64,000 bases of DNA from Streptomyces termitum (GTDB lineage: Bacteria > Actinomycetota > Actinomycetes > Streptomycetales > Streptomycetaceae), in NCBI RefSeq assembly GCF_014650175.1, contig NZ_BMUL01000014.1:116700-180699 (forward strand), read 5' to 3'. Under the pieces are notes generated by a model that was not told the DNA's origin, searched no databases, and worked only from the letters and a program-made list of their open reading frames with translations. Position numbers and translations under genes: made by a program. Shown here one piece after another: positions 34,531 to 42,949 of this stretch (position 1 is the stretch's first letter; each line of letters begins with the position of its first letter).

Positions 34531-35211
34531 CTACTTCTCCTGCTTCTCGTCGACACCGGTAGCGGCGTCGCTCATGTTGTCCTTCTCGTCGGCTCCCAGC
34601 GAACCGGCGAGTTCCTGCAGTGCCGCCCAACGGATGTCGGTGGCGTCGTGGTGGTGGTCCGGGTTCTCGTTCAGGTTGATTCCACAGTCGGAACACAGAC
34701 CCGCACAGTCCTCCCGGCACACCGGCTGCATCGGCAGAGCAAGCACCACCGCGTCACGCAGCACGGGTTCGAGGTCGAACATGCCGTCCTCGAGGGGGGT
34801 CATGCTCTCGTCCTCTTCGTCCTCTTCGTCCGTGGCCGCCTTGACGCGGCCCCGGTCGTCGGAGTCGGGGTACGAGAACATCTCCTGGAAGTCCGCGTCG
34901 AGCTCCAGCTCGACGGGCTCCAGACACCTTACGCACTCCCCCTCGGCCGATGCACGGGCGGTGCCTGTGACAAGCACCCCTTCCATGACCGATTCGAGTC
35001 GGAGCTCGATCTCCACCGGCGCGCCCTGGGGCACTCCGACGACTCCCGCGACACCGAGGTCCGCCGGCGCGTCGACCGTGCGGGAGATCCGCTGGAGGGC
35101 ACCGGGACGCCGCCCCAGCTCGTGCGTGTCGAACACGAGGGGATTGCGGTGGTCGAGGCGCGTGCTCAGGGTTCTTCCTGCTTTCGGATCGTGCGTGGCG
35201 TACGTCGTCAC
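34531..35211 (-). CDS. YceD/DUF177 family protein
   Basis: A 226-residue DUF177 (YceD) protein if it starts at the GTG at 35211. Conserved features: LVFDTHELGRRPGA, CVRC in EGECVRCLEPVEL, and CREDCAGLCSDCGINLN with four cysteines. Homology begins only at the segment after residue 14, which a CTG codon at 35169 opens; this CTG has AGGAAG eight bases upstream, while the GTG has none, so the true start may be CTG. The family is linked in plants and bacteria to 23S rRNA accumulation. Co-expression with rpmF is expected. Confidence 0.9.
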   Translation of the reverse strand: MTTYATHDPKAGRTLSTRLDHRNPLVFDTHELGRRPGALQRISRTVDAPADLGVAGVVGVPQGAPVEIELRLESVMEGVLVTGTARASAEGECVRCLEPVELELDADFQEMFSYPDSDDRGRVKAATDEEDEEDESMTPLEDGMFDLEPVLRDAVVLALPMQPVCREDCAGLCSDCGINLNENPDHHHDATDIRWAALQELAGSLGADEKDNMSDAATGVDEKQEK

Positions 35212-35284
35212 GGGAGGCCGCCCCATTCTCGGGCAGCATGGATCGCGGACATACACGCGACCGAAGAGCCAGGATACTGGACGC

Positions 35285-35318
35285 GCCGCCCAGGGCCCAA
35301 TCCGGGCCCTTCGGCGGC
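35285..35318 (-). terminator. Terminator overlapping the SepIVA-like stop codon
   Basis: GCCGCC-ca-GGGCCC pairs with GGGCCC-ttc-GGCGGC across a five-base loop. It begins within the stop codon of the coiled-coil gene. Confidence 0.65.
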
Positions 35319-36364
35319 TACTGCCCCTGTTCGTACCGGCGCAGCTGCTCCAGATCGATCATGCTCGTGTCGAAGAAGCTGGTCTCGTCGAGCGCGGCCG
35401 GCGGGGCCGGGACCTGCTGGGGCGGGTAGCCGTACGGGTCGGACTGCTGCTGCGGGTAGCCGTAGGGGTCCGCCTGCGGCGCCTGGGGCTGGTAGGCGTA
35501 CGGGTCCGGCTGCTGCTGCGGGTAGCCGTAGGGGTCCGGCTGCGCGGGCTGCGGCTGATAGGCGTACGGGTCGTGCGCGGGCTGCGCCGGTACGGGGGCG
35601 GGCGCGGGGGCCGGGGCCGCCGGGGCGGGCTCCGGGTCGGCCAGCGCGGCGAGGCCGGCCAGGTAGTCGGCGTCGCTGGTGTGCACGGTGGTGCCGAGGC
35701 CCTCCTGGGCGGCCATGTGCTCGCCGAGTGCGTCGGTGGCGATCCGGCCGTGCAGCTTCTGCCGGCCGCGCCCGACGGCCTCCAGGGTCTTGGAGAGGAC
35801 CGCCTCGAAGGCGCCCAGCTTGGCGTCGACGTACTCGTCGGCGCGCCGGACCAGGGTCTGCGGGTCCGCGCTGTACTCGGGGGCGTCCTGGTCCGGGTAG
35901 CCGTGCTCGTCGAGGCCGGGGCCCCGGCCGAGGAGCTTCTCGCGGCCCCGGTCGACGGAGCCGATGGTCTTGTTGAGGACGACCTCGAAGTTGGCGAGCT
36001 TGGAGTCGACGTACTCGTCGGCCTCGGCGCGGACCTCCTCGGCCTCCCGGCGGGCCTCGGAGAGGATCCGGTCGGCCTCCTCCTGAGACTGCCGGGCGAT
36101 CTGGGTGTCGGAGACGATCGTGCCGCGCTCGGCGTGCGCGGCCTCGATGATCCGCTCCGCCTCCTGCCGGGCCTGCTCGACCATCTGCTCGCGGCCGCCG
36201 ATGAGCTCCTGGGCCTGGGCGAGGGAGTTCGGCAGGGCGTCGCGCACCTCGGCGAGGAGGGCGAGCAGATCGGCGCGGTTGACCACGCAGGAGGCCGACA
36301 TGGGCATCGAGCGGGCGTTCTGTACGGTCGCGACGATCTCGTCGAGCTTCTTCTGCACGTCCAC
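35318..36364 (-). CDS. DivIVA-like coiled-coil protein (SepIVA type)
   Basis: A 348-residue protein with long coiled coils (EQARQEAERIIEAAHAER; EEADRILSEARREAEEVRAE) containing two related halves, each with EYVD[SA]KL and FE[AV]VL[NS]KT. The C terminus (about 245-330) is Pro/Gln/Tyr-rich with DPYGYPQQQ and DPYAYQPQ repeats. Mycobacteria have the DivIVA-domain division protein SepIVA beside the DUF177 gene and rnc, so I infer an orthologue acting in polar growth or division. The GTG at 36364 starts the conserved region; its ribosome binding site is weak. Confidence 0.85.
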   Translation of the reverse strand: MDVQKKLDEIVATVQNARSMPMSASCVVNRADLLALLAEVRDALPNSLAQAQELIGGREQMVEQARQEAERIIEAAHAERGTIVSDTQIARQSQEEADRILSEARREAEEVRAEADEYVDSKLANFEVVLNKTIGSVDRGREKLLGRGPGLDEHGYPDQDAPEYSADPQTLVRRADEYVDAKLGAFEAVLSKTLEAVGRGRQKLHGRIATDALGEHMAAQEGLGTTVHTSDADYLAGLAALADPEPAPAAPAPAPAPVPAQPAHDPYAYQPQPAQPDPYGYPQQQPDPYAYQPQAPQADPYGYPQQQSDPYGYPPQQVPAPPAALDETSFFDTSMIDLEQLRRYEQGQ

Positions 36365-36474
36365 CGGGTGCTCGCCACTCTCTACAGCTGGATGGAGACG
36401 GACGGGACGACTGTATGCGCAGTCGTGGCCCGTCCGACACCAGGTGACGGAGCGTCAGCGATGGTGGCCGCGCG

Positions 36475-36984
36475 TCACTTCCGGCGGAGCCGCTCGGTGA
36501 GCTGTCCGAGGACCTCCGGGGGCACCAGGTGGGAGACGTCGCCGCCCCAGGCCGCGACCTCCTTGACCAGGGAGGACGACAGGAAGCTGTACGTGGGGTT
36601 GGTGGGCACGAAGAGGGTCTCGACGCCCGACAGGCCGTTGTTCATCTGGGCCATCTGGAGCTCGTAGTCGAAGTCGCTGACCGCGCGCAGGCCCTTGACG
36701 ATGGCGGGGATGTCGCGCTGCTTGCAGAAGTCGACGAGCAGGCCGTGGAAGGACTCCACCCGCACGTTGCCGAGGTCGGAGGTGACCTCGCGGATCAGCT
36801 CGATCCGCTCGTCGACGGTGAAGAGGCCCTGCTTGGACTGGTTGATCATCACCGCGACGTGCACCACGTCGTACAGCTTGGAGGCGCGGGCGATGATGTC
36901 GAGGTGTCCGTTGGTGATGGGGTCGAACGACCCCGGGCAGACGGCGCGGCGCAAGCTGGTTCCCTCGCTCTCCGGTCGGGTCAT
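36475..36984 (-). CDS. coaD: Phosphopantetheine adenylyltransferase
   Basis: CoaD, 169 residues, makes dephospho-CoA from 4'-phosphopantetheine and ATP. The nucleotidyltransferase motif PGSFDPITNGHLDII is complete, GLRAVSDFDYELQMA binds the pantetheine arm, and NPTYSFLSSSLVKEVA is the ISSS-type motif. Its ATG overlaps the rsmD TGA, the common rsmD-coaD coupling. Confidence 0.97.
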   Translation of the reverse strand: MTRPESEGTSLRRAVCPGSFDPITNGHLDIIARASKLYDVVHVAVMINQSKQGLFTVDERIELIREVTSDLGNVRVESFHGLLVDFCKQRDIPAIVKGLRAVSDFDYELQMAQMNNGLSGVETLFVPTNPTYSFLSSSLVKEVAAWGGDVSHLVPPEVLGQLTERLRRK

Positions 36985-37565
36985 CGTGCGTCTTCGCACG
37001 TAGAGGCGGCGCGACCGTACCAAAACGTTCCCTCGCCGTAGCGCCGGGACCGCAGTGGTTCGAAGCCGGCCGGCCAGCCGAAGGAGCCGCCTCGGGTGCT
37101 GCGCTCCACGGTGACGAGGGCATCCTCGCGCAGCCACCCCCCGGAGCGCAGTGTGAGGAGGATCTCGCGGATCTCCTCGTCGGGGACGGCGTACGGCGGG
37201 TCGAGGAAGACCAGGTCGTACGGCTCCGCCGGGGCCGGTCCCGCGGCGACCTGCTCGGCCTTCCCGGCCCTGGCCTCGGCGCCGGGCAGTCCGAGGGAGC
37301 GGACGTTCTCCCGCACGGTGCGGGCGGCCCGCGCGTCGGCCTCGACGAGCAGGGCGTGGGCGGCGCCCCGGGAGAGCGCCTCCAGGCCGACGGCTCCGGA
37401 GCCGGCGTACAGGTCGGCGACCCTGGTCCCTCCGAGGGGGCCGTACAGGGCCTCCCAGGTGGAGAAGAGGCCCTCGCGCGCCCGGTCGGATGTGGGGCGG
37501 GTGCCGTTGCCCGGGGGCACGGCCAGGCGCCGTCCGCCGGCGGTGCCGGCGATCACGCGGGTCAT
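36981..37565 (-). CDS. rsmD: 16S rRNA (guanine(966)-N2)-methyltransferase RsmD
   Basis: RsmD, 194 residues, methylates G966 of 16S rRNA. The SAM loop is DLYAGSGAVGLEALSRGA and the catalytic motif is DPPY. The ATG at 37565 starts at TRVIAGTAGGRRL, the family N terminus, with AGAGGACG upstream; a start 45 bases earlier is not supported. It is coupled to coaD. Confidence 0.95.
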   Translation of the reverse strand: MTRVIAGTAGGRRLAVPPGNGTRPTSDRAREGLFSTWEALYGPLGGTRVADLYAGSGAVGLEALSRGAAHALLVEADARAARTVRENVRSLGLPGAEARAGKAEQVAAGPAPAEPYDLVFLDPPYAVPDEEIREILLTLRSGGWLREDALVTVERSTRGGSFGWPAGFEPLRSRRYGEGTFWYGRAASTCEDAR

Positions 37566-37626
37566 CGTCGTCCTCTGCTCGATAGTGCGCTCGCGGTACC
37601 CGAGCAGCATAGGTCGGCTCCGGCCG

Positions 37627-39825
37627 TCATCCCTTCTCCAGGTACTCCTCCCGCTCCTCGCTGAGCAGGGCGTCGAGCGTGGTGCGCAGGCCCGGGTGGG
37701 CGGTGAGGTCCGGGTCGGCGAGGACGACGGCGGTGGCCTCCTCGCGGGCGGCGGCGATGACCTCCTCGTCGTCGATGACGGTGAGGACCCGCAGGGAGGA
37801 GCGGACGCCGGACTGGGCCTGGCCGAGGACGTCGCCCTCGCGGCGCTGTTCGAGGTCGATGCGGGAGAGTTCGAAGCCGTCGAGGGTGGCGGCGACGGCG
37901 CCGAGGCGCTGGCGGGCGGGGCTCGCCCCGGGCATCTCGGTGACGAGGAGGCAGAGGCCGGGGGCGGAGCCGCGGCCGACGCGGCCGCGGAGCTGGTGGA
38001 GCTGGGAGACGCCGAAGCGGTCGGCGTCCATGATCACCATGGCGGTGGCGTTGGGCACGTTGACGCCGACCTCGATGACGGTGGTGGCGACCAGGACATC
38101 GAGCTCGCCGGCGGCGAAGCCGCGCATGACCTCGTCCTTGTCGTCGGGGTGCATGCGGCCGTGCAGGACGGCGATCCGCAGCCCGGCGAGGGGGCCGGCG
38201 CGCAGCTTCTCGGCCACGTCGAGGACGGCGAGCGGGGGGCGCTTCTCCGCCTCGTCCTCCTTCGCGCCCCGGGCCTTCTTCTTCTGGTCCTCCTCGTCCC
38301 CGATGCGGGGGCAGACCACGTACGCCTGGTGGCCGTTCTGCACCTCCTCGCGGACCCGCTCCCAGGCGCGGGCGAGGAAGTGCGGCTTGTCGGCGGCGGG
38401 GACGACGTGGCTGGCGATCGGGGAGCGCCCGGCGGGGAGCTGGTCGAGGACGGAGGTCTCCAGGTCGCCGAAGACGGTCATGGCGACGGTCCGGGGGATG
38501 GGGGTGGCCGTCATGACGAGCAGGTGCGGGGGCTGCTTGCCCTTGCCCCGCAGCGCGTCGCGCTGCTCGACGCCGAAGCGGTGCTGCTCGTCGACGACGA
38601 CGAGGCCGAGGTCGTGGAACCTGACCTTGTCCTCGATGAGGGCGTGGGTGCCGATGACGATGCCGGCCTCGCCGGTGACCAGGTCGAGGAGGGCCTGCCG
38701 GCGGGCGGCGGTGCCCATGGAGCCGGTGAGCAGGACGACCTTGGTGCCCCGCTCGGAGCCTCCGAGCATGCCGCCCTCGGCCAGCTCCCCCATCATCTCG
38801 GTGACCGACCGGTGGTGCTGCTGGGCGAGCACCTCGGTGGGCGCGAGCATCGCGGCCTGCCCCCCGGCGTCGACGACGGCGAGCATGGCCCGCAGCGCCA
38901 CCATGGTCTTGCCGGAGCCGACCTCTCCCTGGAGGAGGCGGTGCATGGGGTGGTCGGTGGCGAGGTCGTCGAAGATCTCCTTCGAGACCTTGTTCTGGCC
39001 GTCGGTGAGGGTGAAGGGGAGCGTGGCGTCGAAGGCGGTGAGGAGGCCGTCGGGGGCGGGGCGGCGGGGGACGGCGGGGAGCTGGGTGTCGGCGTGGCGG
39101 CGGCGGGCGAGGGCGACCTGGAGGACGAACGCCTCGTCCCACTTGAGCCGTTCGCGGGCGGCGGCGACGTCGGCCTTGGTGCGGGGGCGGTGGATCAGCC
39201 GCAGGGCGTCGGGGAGTTCGGCGAGGCCGCGGCCCTCGCGGAGCGCGTCGGGGAGGGGGTCGGCGGCATCGGCGGCGGCGGGCAGGACGGCGTCGACGGC
39301 CTTGGAGATCTTCCAGGACTCCAGTTTGGTGGTGGCCGGGTAGATCGGGATGAGGGCGCCGGCCCAGCTCCCGGCGGCCTCCGCCGCGTCGCCGTCGCCG
39401 CGCAGGAGCTCGTAGGAGGGGTGGGCGAGCTGGAGGCGGCGGTTGAAGAGGGAGACCTTTCCGGCGAACATCGCGCGGGTGCCGGGCGGCAGGTCGTGGT
39501 GCGGCTTGTGGACGCCCTTGCCGAAGAAGACCAGCTGGAGGCGGCCGTAGCCGTCGGTGATGGTCACTTCGAGGCGCTGGCCGCGTCCCTTGGAGCCGTT
39601 GAAGGTGTGCACGCGGGCGTCGGCGACCTGGGCGACGACGGTGACGTGCTCGTCGAGCGGCAGGTCGGAGAGGGTGGTCAGCTCGCCCCGCTCGGCGTAC
39701 CGCCGGGGGTAGTGGTGGAGGAGGTCCCCGACCGTGTGCAGGTCGAGGGCCTCGGCCATGACCTTGGCGGTGGCGGGGCCGAGTGACTTCGTGAGGGGTA
39801 CGTCGAGCGCGGACACGTCGTCCAT
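37627..39825 (-). CDS. recG: ATP-dependent DNA helicase RecG
   Basis: RecG, 732 residues, reverses stalled forks and moves branched DNA junctions. It has the N-terminal wedge/OB domain (HVTVVAQVADARVHTF), helicase motif I GEVGSGKTMVA, motif II VVDEQHRFG, and C-terminal LHQLRGRVGRG with the TRG-like motif. A Lys/Glu insertion (KKKARGAKEDEAEKR) lies between helicase lobes. The ATG at 39825 begins MDDVSALDVPL. Confidence 0.95.
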   Translation of the reverse strand: MDDVSALDVPLTKSLGPATAKVMAEALDLHTVGDLLHHYPRRYAERGELTTLSDLPLDEHVTVVAQVADARVHTFNGSKGRGQRLEVTITDGYGRLQLVFFGKGVHKPHHDLPPGTRAMFAGKVSLFNRRLQLAHPSYELLRGDGDAAEAAGSWAGALIPIYPATTKLESWKISKAVDAVLPAAADAADPLPDALREGRGLAELPDALRLIHRPRTKADVAAARERLKWDEAFVLQVALARRRHADTQLPAVPRRPAPDGLLTAFDATLPFTLTDGQNKVSKEIFDDLATDHPMHRLLQGEVGSGKTMVALRAMLAVVDAGGQAAMLAPTEVLAQQHHRSVTEMMGELAEGGMLGGSERGTKVVLLTGSMGTAARRQALLDLVTGEAGIVIGTHALIEDKVRFHDLGLVVVDEQHRFGVEQRDALRGKGKQPPHLLVMTATPIPRTVAMTVFGDLETSVLDQLPAGRSPIASHVVPAADKPHFLARAWERVREEVQNGHQAYVVCPRIGDEEDQKKKARGAKEDEAEKRPPLAVLDVAEKLRAGPLAGLRIAVLHGRMHPDDKDEVMRGFAAGELDVLVATTVIEVGVNVPNATAMVIMDADRFGVSQLHQLRGRVGRGSAPGLCLLVTEMPGASPARQRLGAVAATLDGFELSRIDLEQRREGDVLGQAQSGVRSSLRVLTVIDDEEVIAAAREEATAVVLADPDLTAHPGLRTTLDALLSEEREEYLEKG

Positions 39826-39896
39826 TGCACACCACCGGACCGACAGACGGGGCGAGGGCTGTGGACAACGCGCCCGGGGCGGGGCCTTCCCGGCGG

Positions 39897-41600
39897 CTAC
39901 TCGACGCCGATGAGGAGCGGCGGGGCGCCCTCTCCCGCGTGGTACGTGACGGTGTCCACGGCCAGGTAGCCGCGCCGCACGTGGGCTTCGAGGGTGTCGG
40001 CGAGGCCGGGCGGGGTGCCGTCGGCGACGACGAGGGTGACGAGTTCGCCGCCGGCCTGGAGCATCCGGTCGAGGACGGTGCGGGCGGTGGCGGTGAGGTC
40101 CTGGCCGATGACGGCGACGTCGCCCTCGATGAGGCCGAGGACGTCGCCGGCCTGGCAGACGCCGGCGGAGGTGAAGGACCGGCGGGCGGCGACGGCGAGT
40201 TCGGCGTAGCGGGTGGCGCCGGCGGCGGCGGTCATGGCGACGACGTCCTCGTCGAAGCTGCGGCCGGGTTCGTGGACGGCGAGGGCGGCGATGCCCTGGA
40301 CGGCGGCCCGGGTGGGGATGAGGGCGACCCGGATGCCCTCGGCGCGGGCGCGTTCGGCGGCGGTCGCGGCGGCGGCCCGCAGGTCGGCGTCGTTGGGCAG
40401 GAGGACGACCTCGCGCGCGTGGGCGCGGCGGACGGCGTCGAGGAGTTCGCCGTCGGCGGGGGGTTCGCCGGGGCGGGTCTGGACGGTGGTGGCGCCGGCC
40501 TCGGCGCAGAGTCCGGCGAGTCCTTCGCCGGGGAGGACGGCGACGACCGCGCGGGGGGCGCGTTCGGCGGTGCCGGGCGTCCCCGCCGGGTCCCGGGTGG
40601 CGTCCGCGGGCGCGTGCGTCCCGGGTCCGGGGGCGGTGCTCGCGAAGTGGGTGACGCGGACGCGGTGGGGGCGGCCGGCCTCGATGCCGGCCTCGACGGC
40701 GGCGCCCGCGTCGTCGGTGTGGACGTGGACGTTCCACAGGCCGTCGCCGCCGACGACGACGAGGGAGTCGCCGAGGGCGTCGAGCCGGGCCCTGAGGAGG
40801 GCGACGGCCTCGTCGTCGGCCTCCAGGAGGTAGAGCACCTCGTAGGCGGGGCCCTGGTTGTGGGGGCCGCAGGGTTCCGGGGCGGGGTGCGCGGCGGGGG
40901 CCGGGGCGGTCGGCGGGAGGGGGGCGGGGGCCCGGCCGGTGACGGTCTCCAGGAGGGCGCCGAGCACCGTCACCAGGCCCCGTCCTCCGGCGTCCACGAC
41001 TCCGGCGCGGCCGAGGGCGGCCAGTTGGCCGGGGGTGGCCGCGAGGGCCGTCCTGGCGCCTTCGTAGGCGCTCGCGGCCACCTCGGGGAGGGGGCCGCCA
41101 GCCGCGCAGCGGTGCGCCGCGGCGGCGGCGACGGTGAGGATCGTGCCCTCCTCGGGGTGGGCGACGGCCGCGCGGGCGGAGTCGGCGGCGGCGGCGAGGG
41201 CGCGGGCGAGGTGGTCGCCGTCGGCGCCGTCGGCGAGGACGGCGGCCATGCCGCGCAGGAGCTGGGACAGGATGGTGCCGGAGTTGCCGCGGGCGCCGAG
41301 GAGGGCGCCGTGGGCCATGGCCCGGACGGCGTCGGCGGTGTCGGGGGCGGAGCCGCCGGTGGCTCCGGGGGCGGCGAAGACGGCTTCGACGGCCCGGTGG
41401 GCGGCGTCGGCGGTCAGGTGGAGGTTGGTACCGGTGTCGCCGTCGGCGACCGGGAAGACGTTGATGGCGTCGATCGCGGCCCGCTCCCGGCCGAGGGCCT
41501 CCGCGGTGCGCGCGCTCCAGTCCCGGACCGCCTCCGCGTCGAGGACGAGACGTCCGTCACTCGGGGCGGGGCGGTCGGAGGGGTGCGGGGGGCGCGACAA
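39897..41600 (-). CDS. DAK2 (DhaL) domain protein, FakA/YloV family
   Basis: A 567-residue protein with an N-terminal DhaL kinase domain (INVFPVADGDTGTNLHLT, LLGARGNSGTILSQLLRG) and C-terminal DegV-like FakA domains. In firmicutes FakA phosphorylates fatty acids bound to FakB. No fakB is visible here, so the substrate is open. I place the start at the TTG at 41600 because AAGGAGG is seven bases upstream; upstream in-frame sequence is not conserved-looking. The order rpmB / DAK2 / recG is common in Gram-positive bacteria. Confidence 0.9.
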   Translation of the reverse strand: MSRPPHPSDRPAPSDGRLVLDAEAVRDWSARTAEALGRERAAIDAINVFPVADGDTGTNLHLTADAAHRAVEAVFAAPGATGGSAPDTADAVRAMAHGALLGARGNSGTILSQLLRGMAAVLADGADGDHLARALAAAADSARAAVAHPEEGTILTVAAAAAHRCAAGGPLPEVAASAYEGARTALAATPGQLAALGRAGVVDAGGRGLVTVLGALLETVTGRAPAPLPPTAPAPAAHPAPEPCGPHNQGPAYEVLYLLEADDEAVALLRARLDALGDSLVVVGGDGLWNVHVHTDDAGAAVEAGIEAGRPHRVRVTHFASTAPGPGTHAPADATRDPAGTPGTAERAPRAVVAVLPGEGLAGLCAEAGATTVQTRPGEPPADGELLDAVRRAHAREVVLLPNDADLRAAAATAAERARAEGIRVALIPTRAAVQGIAALAVHEPGRSFDEDVVAMTAAAGATRYAELAVAARRSFTSAGVCQAGDVLGLIEGDVAVIGQDLTATARTVLDRMLQAGGELVTLVVADGTPPGLADTLEAHVRRGYLAVDTVTYHAGEGAPPLLIGVE

Positions 41601-41697
41601 CGGGGGTCCTCCTTCGGCGGTGGAGTTTTCCCGCAGGGTAGACCGGGGGGGCCGGGAACGGGGGGCTCGGGACGGGGTCGGCCCGGACCGTGGTAGT

Positions 41698-41727
41698 TTC
41701 GTTCCACGGAAGCAGTCGTTGTATGCT
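41698..41727 (+). promoter_or_regulatory. Candidate rpmB promoter
   Basis: TTCGTT (41698-41703) and TATGCT (41722-41727) with an 18-base spacer fit a housekeeping-sigma promoter. The predicted leader is about 100 bases and strongly structured. Confidence 0.45.
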
Positions 41728-41736
41728 GCTTCGGTT

Positions 41737-41819
41737 GCCCGGCACTCGCCGGGCCATCCCCGGCAAGCCACTTCAGACTCCTGATTCCGGTGCGCCGGAT
41801 CTCACTGTAAATCTGAAGT
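41737..41819 (+). promoter_or_regulatory. Structured 5' leader of rpmB
   Basis: Hairpin one: GCCCGGC-ACTC-GCCGGGC (41737-41754). Hairpin two: an outer 8-bp stem ACTTCAGA/TCTGAAGT (41770-41777 with 41812-41819) enclosing TCCGG-TGCG-CCGGA. The outer stem ends a few bases before the GGAG of rpmB. A ribosomal-protein leader with autogenous control is possible. Confidence 0.5.
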
Positions 41820-41833
41820 CTTTGGAGTGACCC

Positions 41834-42019
41834 GTGGCTGCCAACTGCGACGTCTGCGGCAAGGGGCCGGGCTTCGGCAACAACATTTCGCACTCGCACC
41901 GCCGTACGTCTCGTCGCTGGAACCCGAACATCCAGCGCGTGCGTGCCGTGGTCGGTCGGACGCCGAAGCGGCTCAACGTCTGCACCTCGTGCATCAAGGC
42001 CGGCAAGGTCTCGCGCTAA
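41834..42019 (+). CDS. rpmB: 50S ribosomal protein L28
   Basis: L28, 61 residues, starting at GTG with TTTGGAG upstream. Zinc-ribbon cysteines are seen as CDVC and CTSC, so this is the zinc-containing paralogue rather than the zinc-free form that streptomycetes induce under zinc starvation. It is transcribed away from the DAK2 gene and ends before a strong terminator. Confidence 0.97.
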   Translation: MAANCDVCGKGPGFGNNISHSHRRTSRRWNPNIQRVRAVVGRTPKRLNVCTSCIKAGKVSR

Positions 42020-42060
42020 CCGCGACGTTCGTGTCGTAGCGCAGCCCCTGCGGTTGCCTT

Positions 42061-42094
42061 GAAGGGCCGGTCCACCTCGGTGGACCGGCCCTTC
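42061..42094. terminator. Bidirectional terminator between rpmB and thiD
   Basis: A perfect 15-bp stem (GAAGGGCCGGTCCAC) with the loop CTCG lies 41 bases after rpmB and 57 bases after thiD on the other strand. Confidence 0.88.
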
Positions 42095-42151
42095 GCCGTA
42101 CCCGGAACCAGGACCCGGAGCCAGGCCCCGGGTCCAAGGGCCGGGACCGGG

Positions 42152-42949
42152 TCAGCGGCGCGTCCCCCACCCGTGGTCGACGGGCCCGATGCCCCGTCCC
42201 AGGGCGAATCCCGCCGCCAGGGCCCCGGTCACGTACGCCTTCGCCTCCCGTACGGCCGTCGGCACGGACAGCCCCTTGGCGAGGCCCGACGCGACCGCCG
42301 AGGCGAGCGTGCAGCCCGTCCCGTGGGTGTGCCGGTTGTCGTACCGGGGGGCGTACAGCCAGTGCTCCTCGGTGCCGTCGGTGAGCAGGTCCACGACCTC
42401 GGCGGCGTTCCCGGGCAGGTGGCCGCCCTTGATCAGCGCCCAGCGGGGCCCGTGGCCGAGGATCGCGTCGGCGGCCCGGCGCATCCCGTCCTCGTCCTCG
42501 ACCACGATGCCGGTGAGCTGCGTCACCTCGTCCAGGTTGGGGGTGGCGACGGTCGCGGCGGGCAGCAGCCGTGTGCGTACGGACTCCAGGGCGGAGGCGG
42601 CGAGCAGCGGGTCGCCGTGCTTGGAGACGCCGACGGGGTCGACGACCACGGGCGCGTCCGTGCCGGCGAGGAGCTCCGCGACGGTCTCCACCAGCGGGGC
42701 GGTGGCCAGCATGCCGGTCTTGACCGCGTGCACCCCGATGTCGTCGACGACGGCCCGGTACTGGGCGCGGACGGCCTCCTCGGGGAGTTCCCAGACGCCG
42801 TGGACGCCCAGCGAGTTCTGGGCGGTGACGGCGGTGAGGACGCTCATGCCGTGGACGCCGAGGGCGAGCATCGTCTTGAGGTCGGCCTGGATGCCTGCGC
42901 CGCCGCCGGAGTCCGATCCGGCGACGGTGAGGACCAGCGGGAGGCTCAC
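42152..42949 (-). CDS. thiD: Hydroxymethylpyrimidine/phosphomethylpyrimidine kinase ThiD
   Basis: ThiD, 265 residues, makes HMP-pyrophosphate for thiamine synthesis. Family motifs: TVAGSDSGGGAGIQADLK, VVDPVGVSKHGDPLL and the anion hole HTHGTGCTLASA. The GTG start overlaps the thiL stop by four bases, so they are coupled. No TPP riboswitch was recognised upstream of thiL. Confidence 0.95.
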   Translation of the reverse strand: MSLPLVLTVAGSDSGGGAGIQADLKTMLALGVHGMSVLTAVTAQNSLGVHGVWELPEEAVRAQYRAVVDDIGVHAVKTGMLATAPLVETVAELLAGTDAPVVVDPVGVSKHGDPLLAASALESVRTRLLPAATVATPNLDEVTQLTGIVVEDEDGMRRAADAILGHGPRWALIKGGHLPGNAAEVVDLLTDGTEEHWLYAPRYDNRHTHGTGCTLASAVASGLAKGLSVPTAVREAKAYVTGALAAGFALGRGIGPVDHGWGTRR

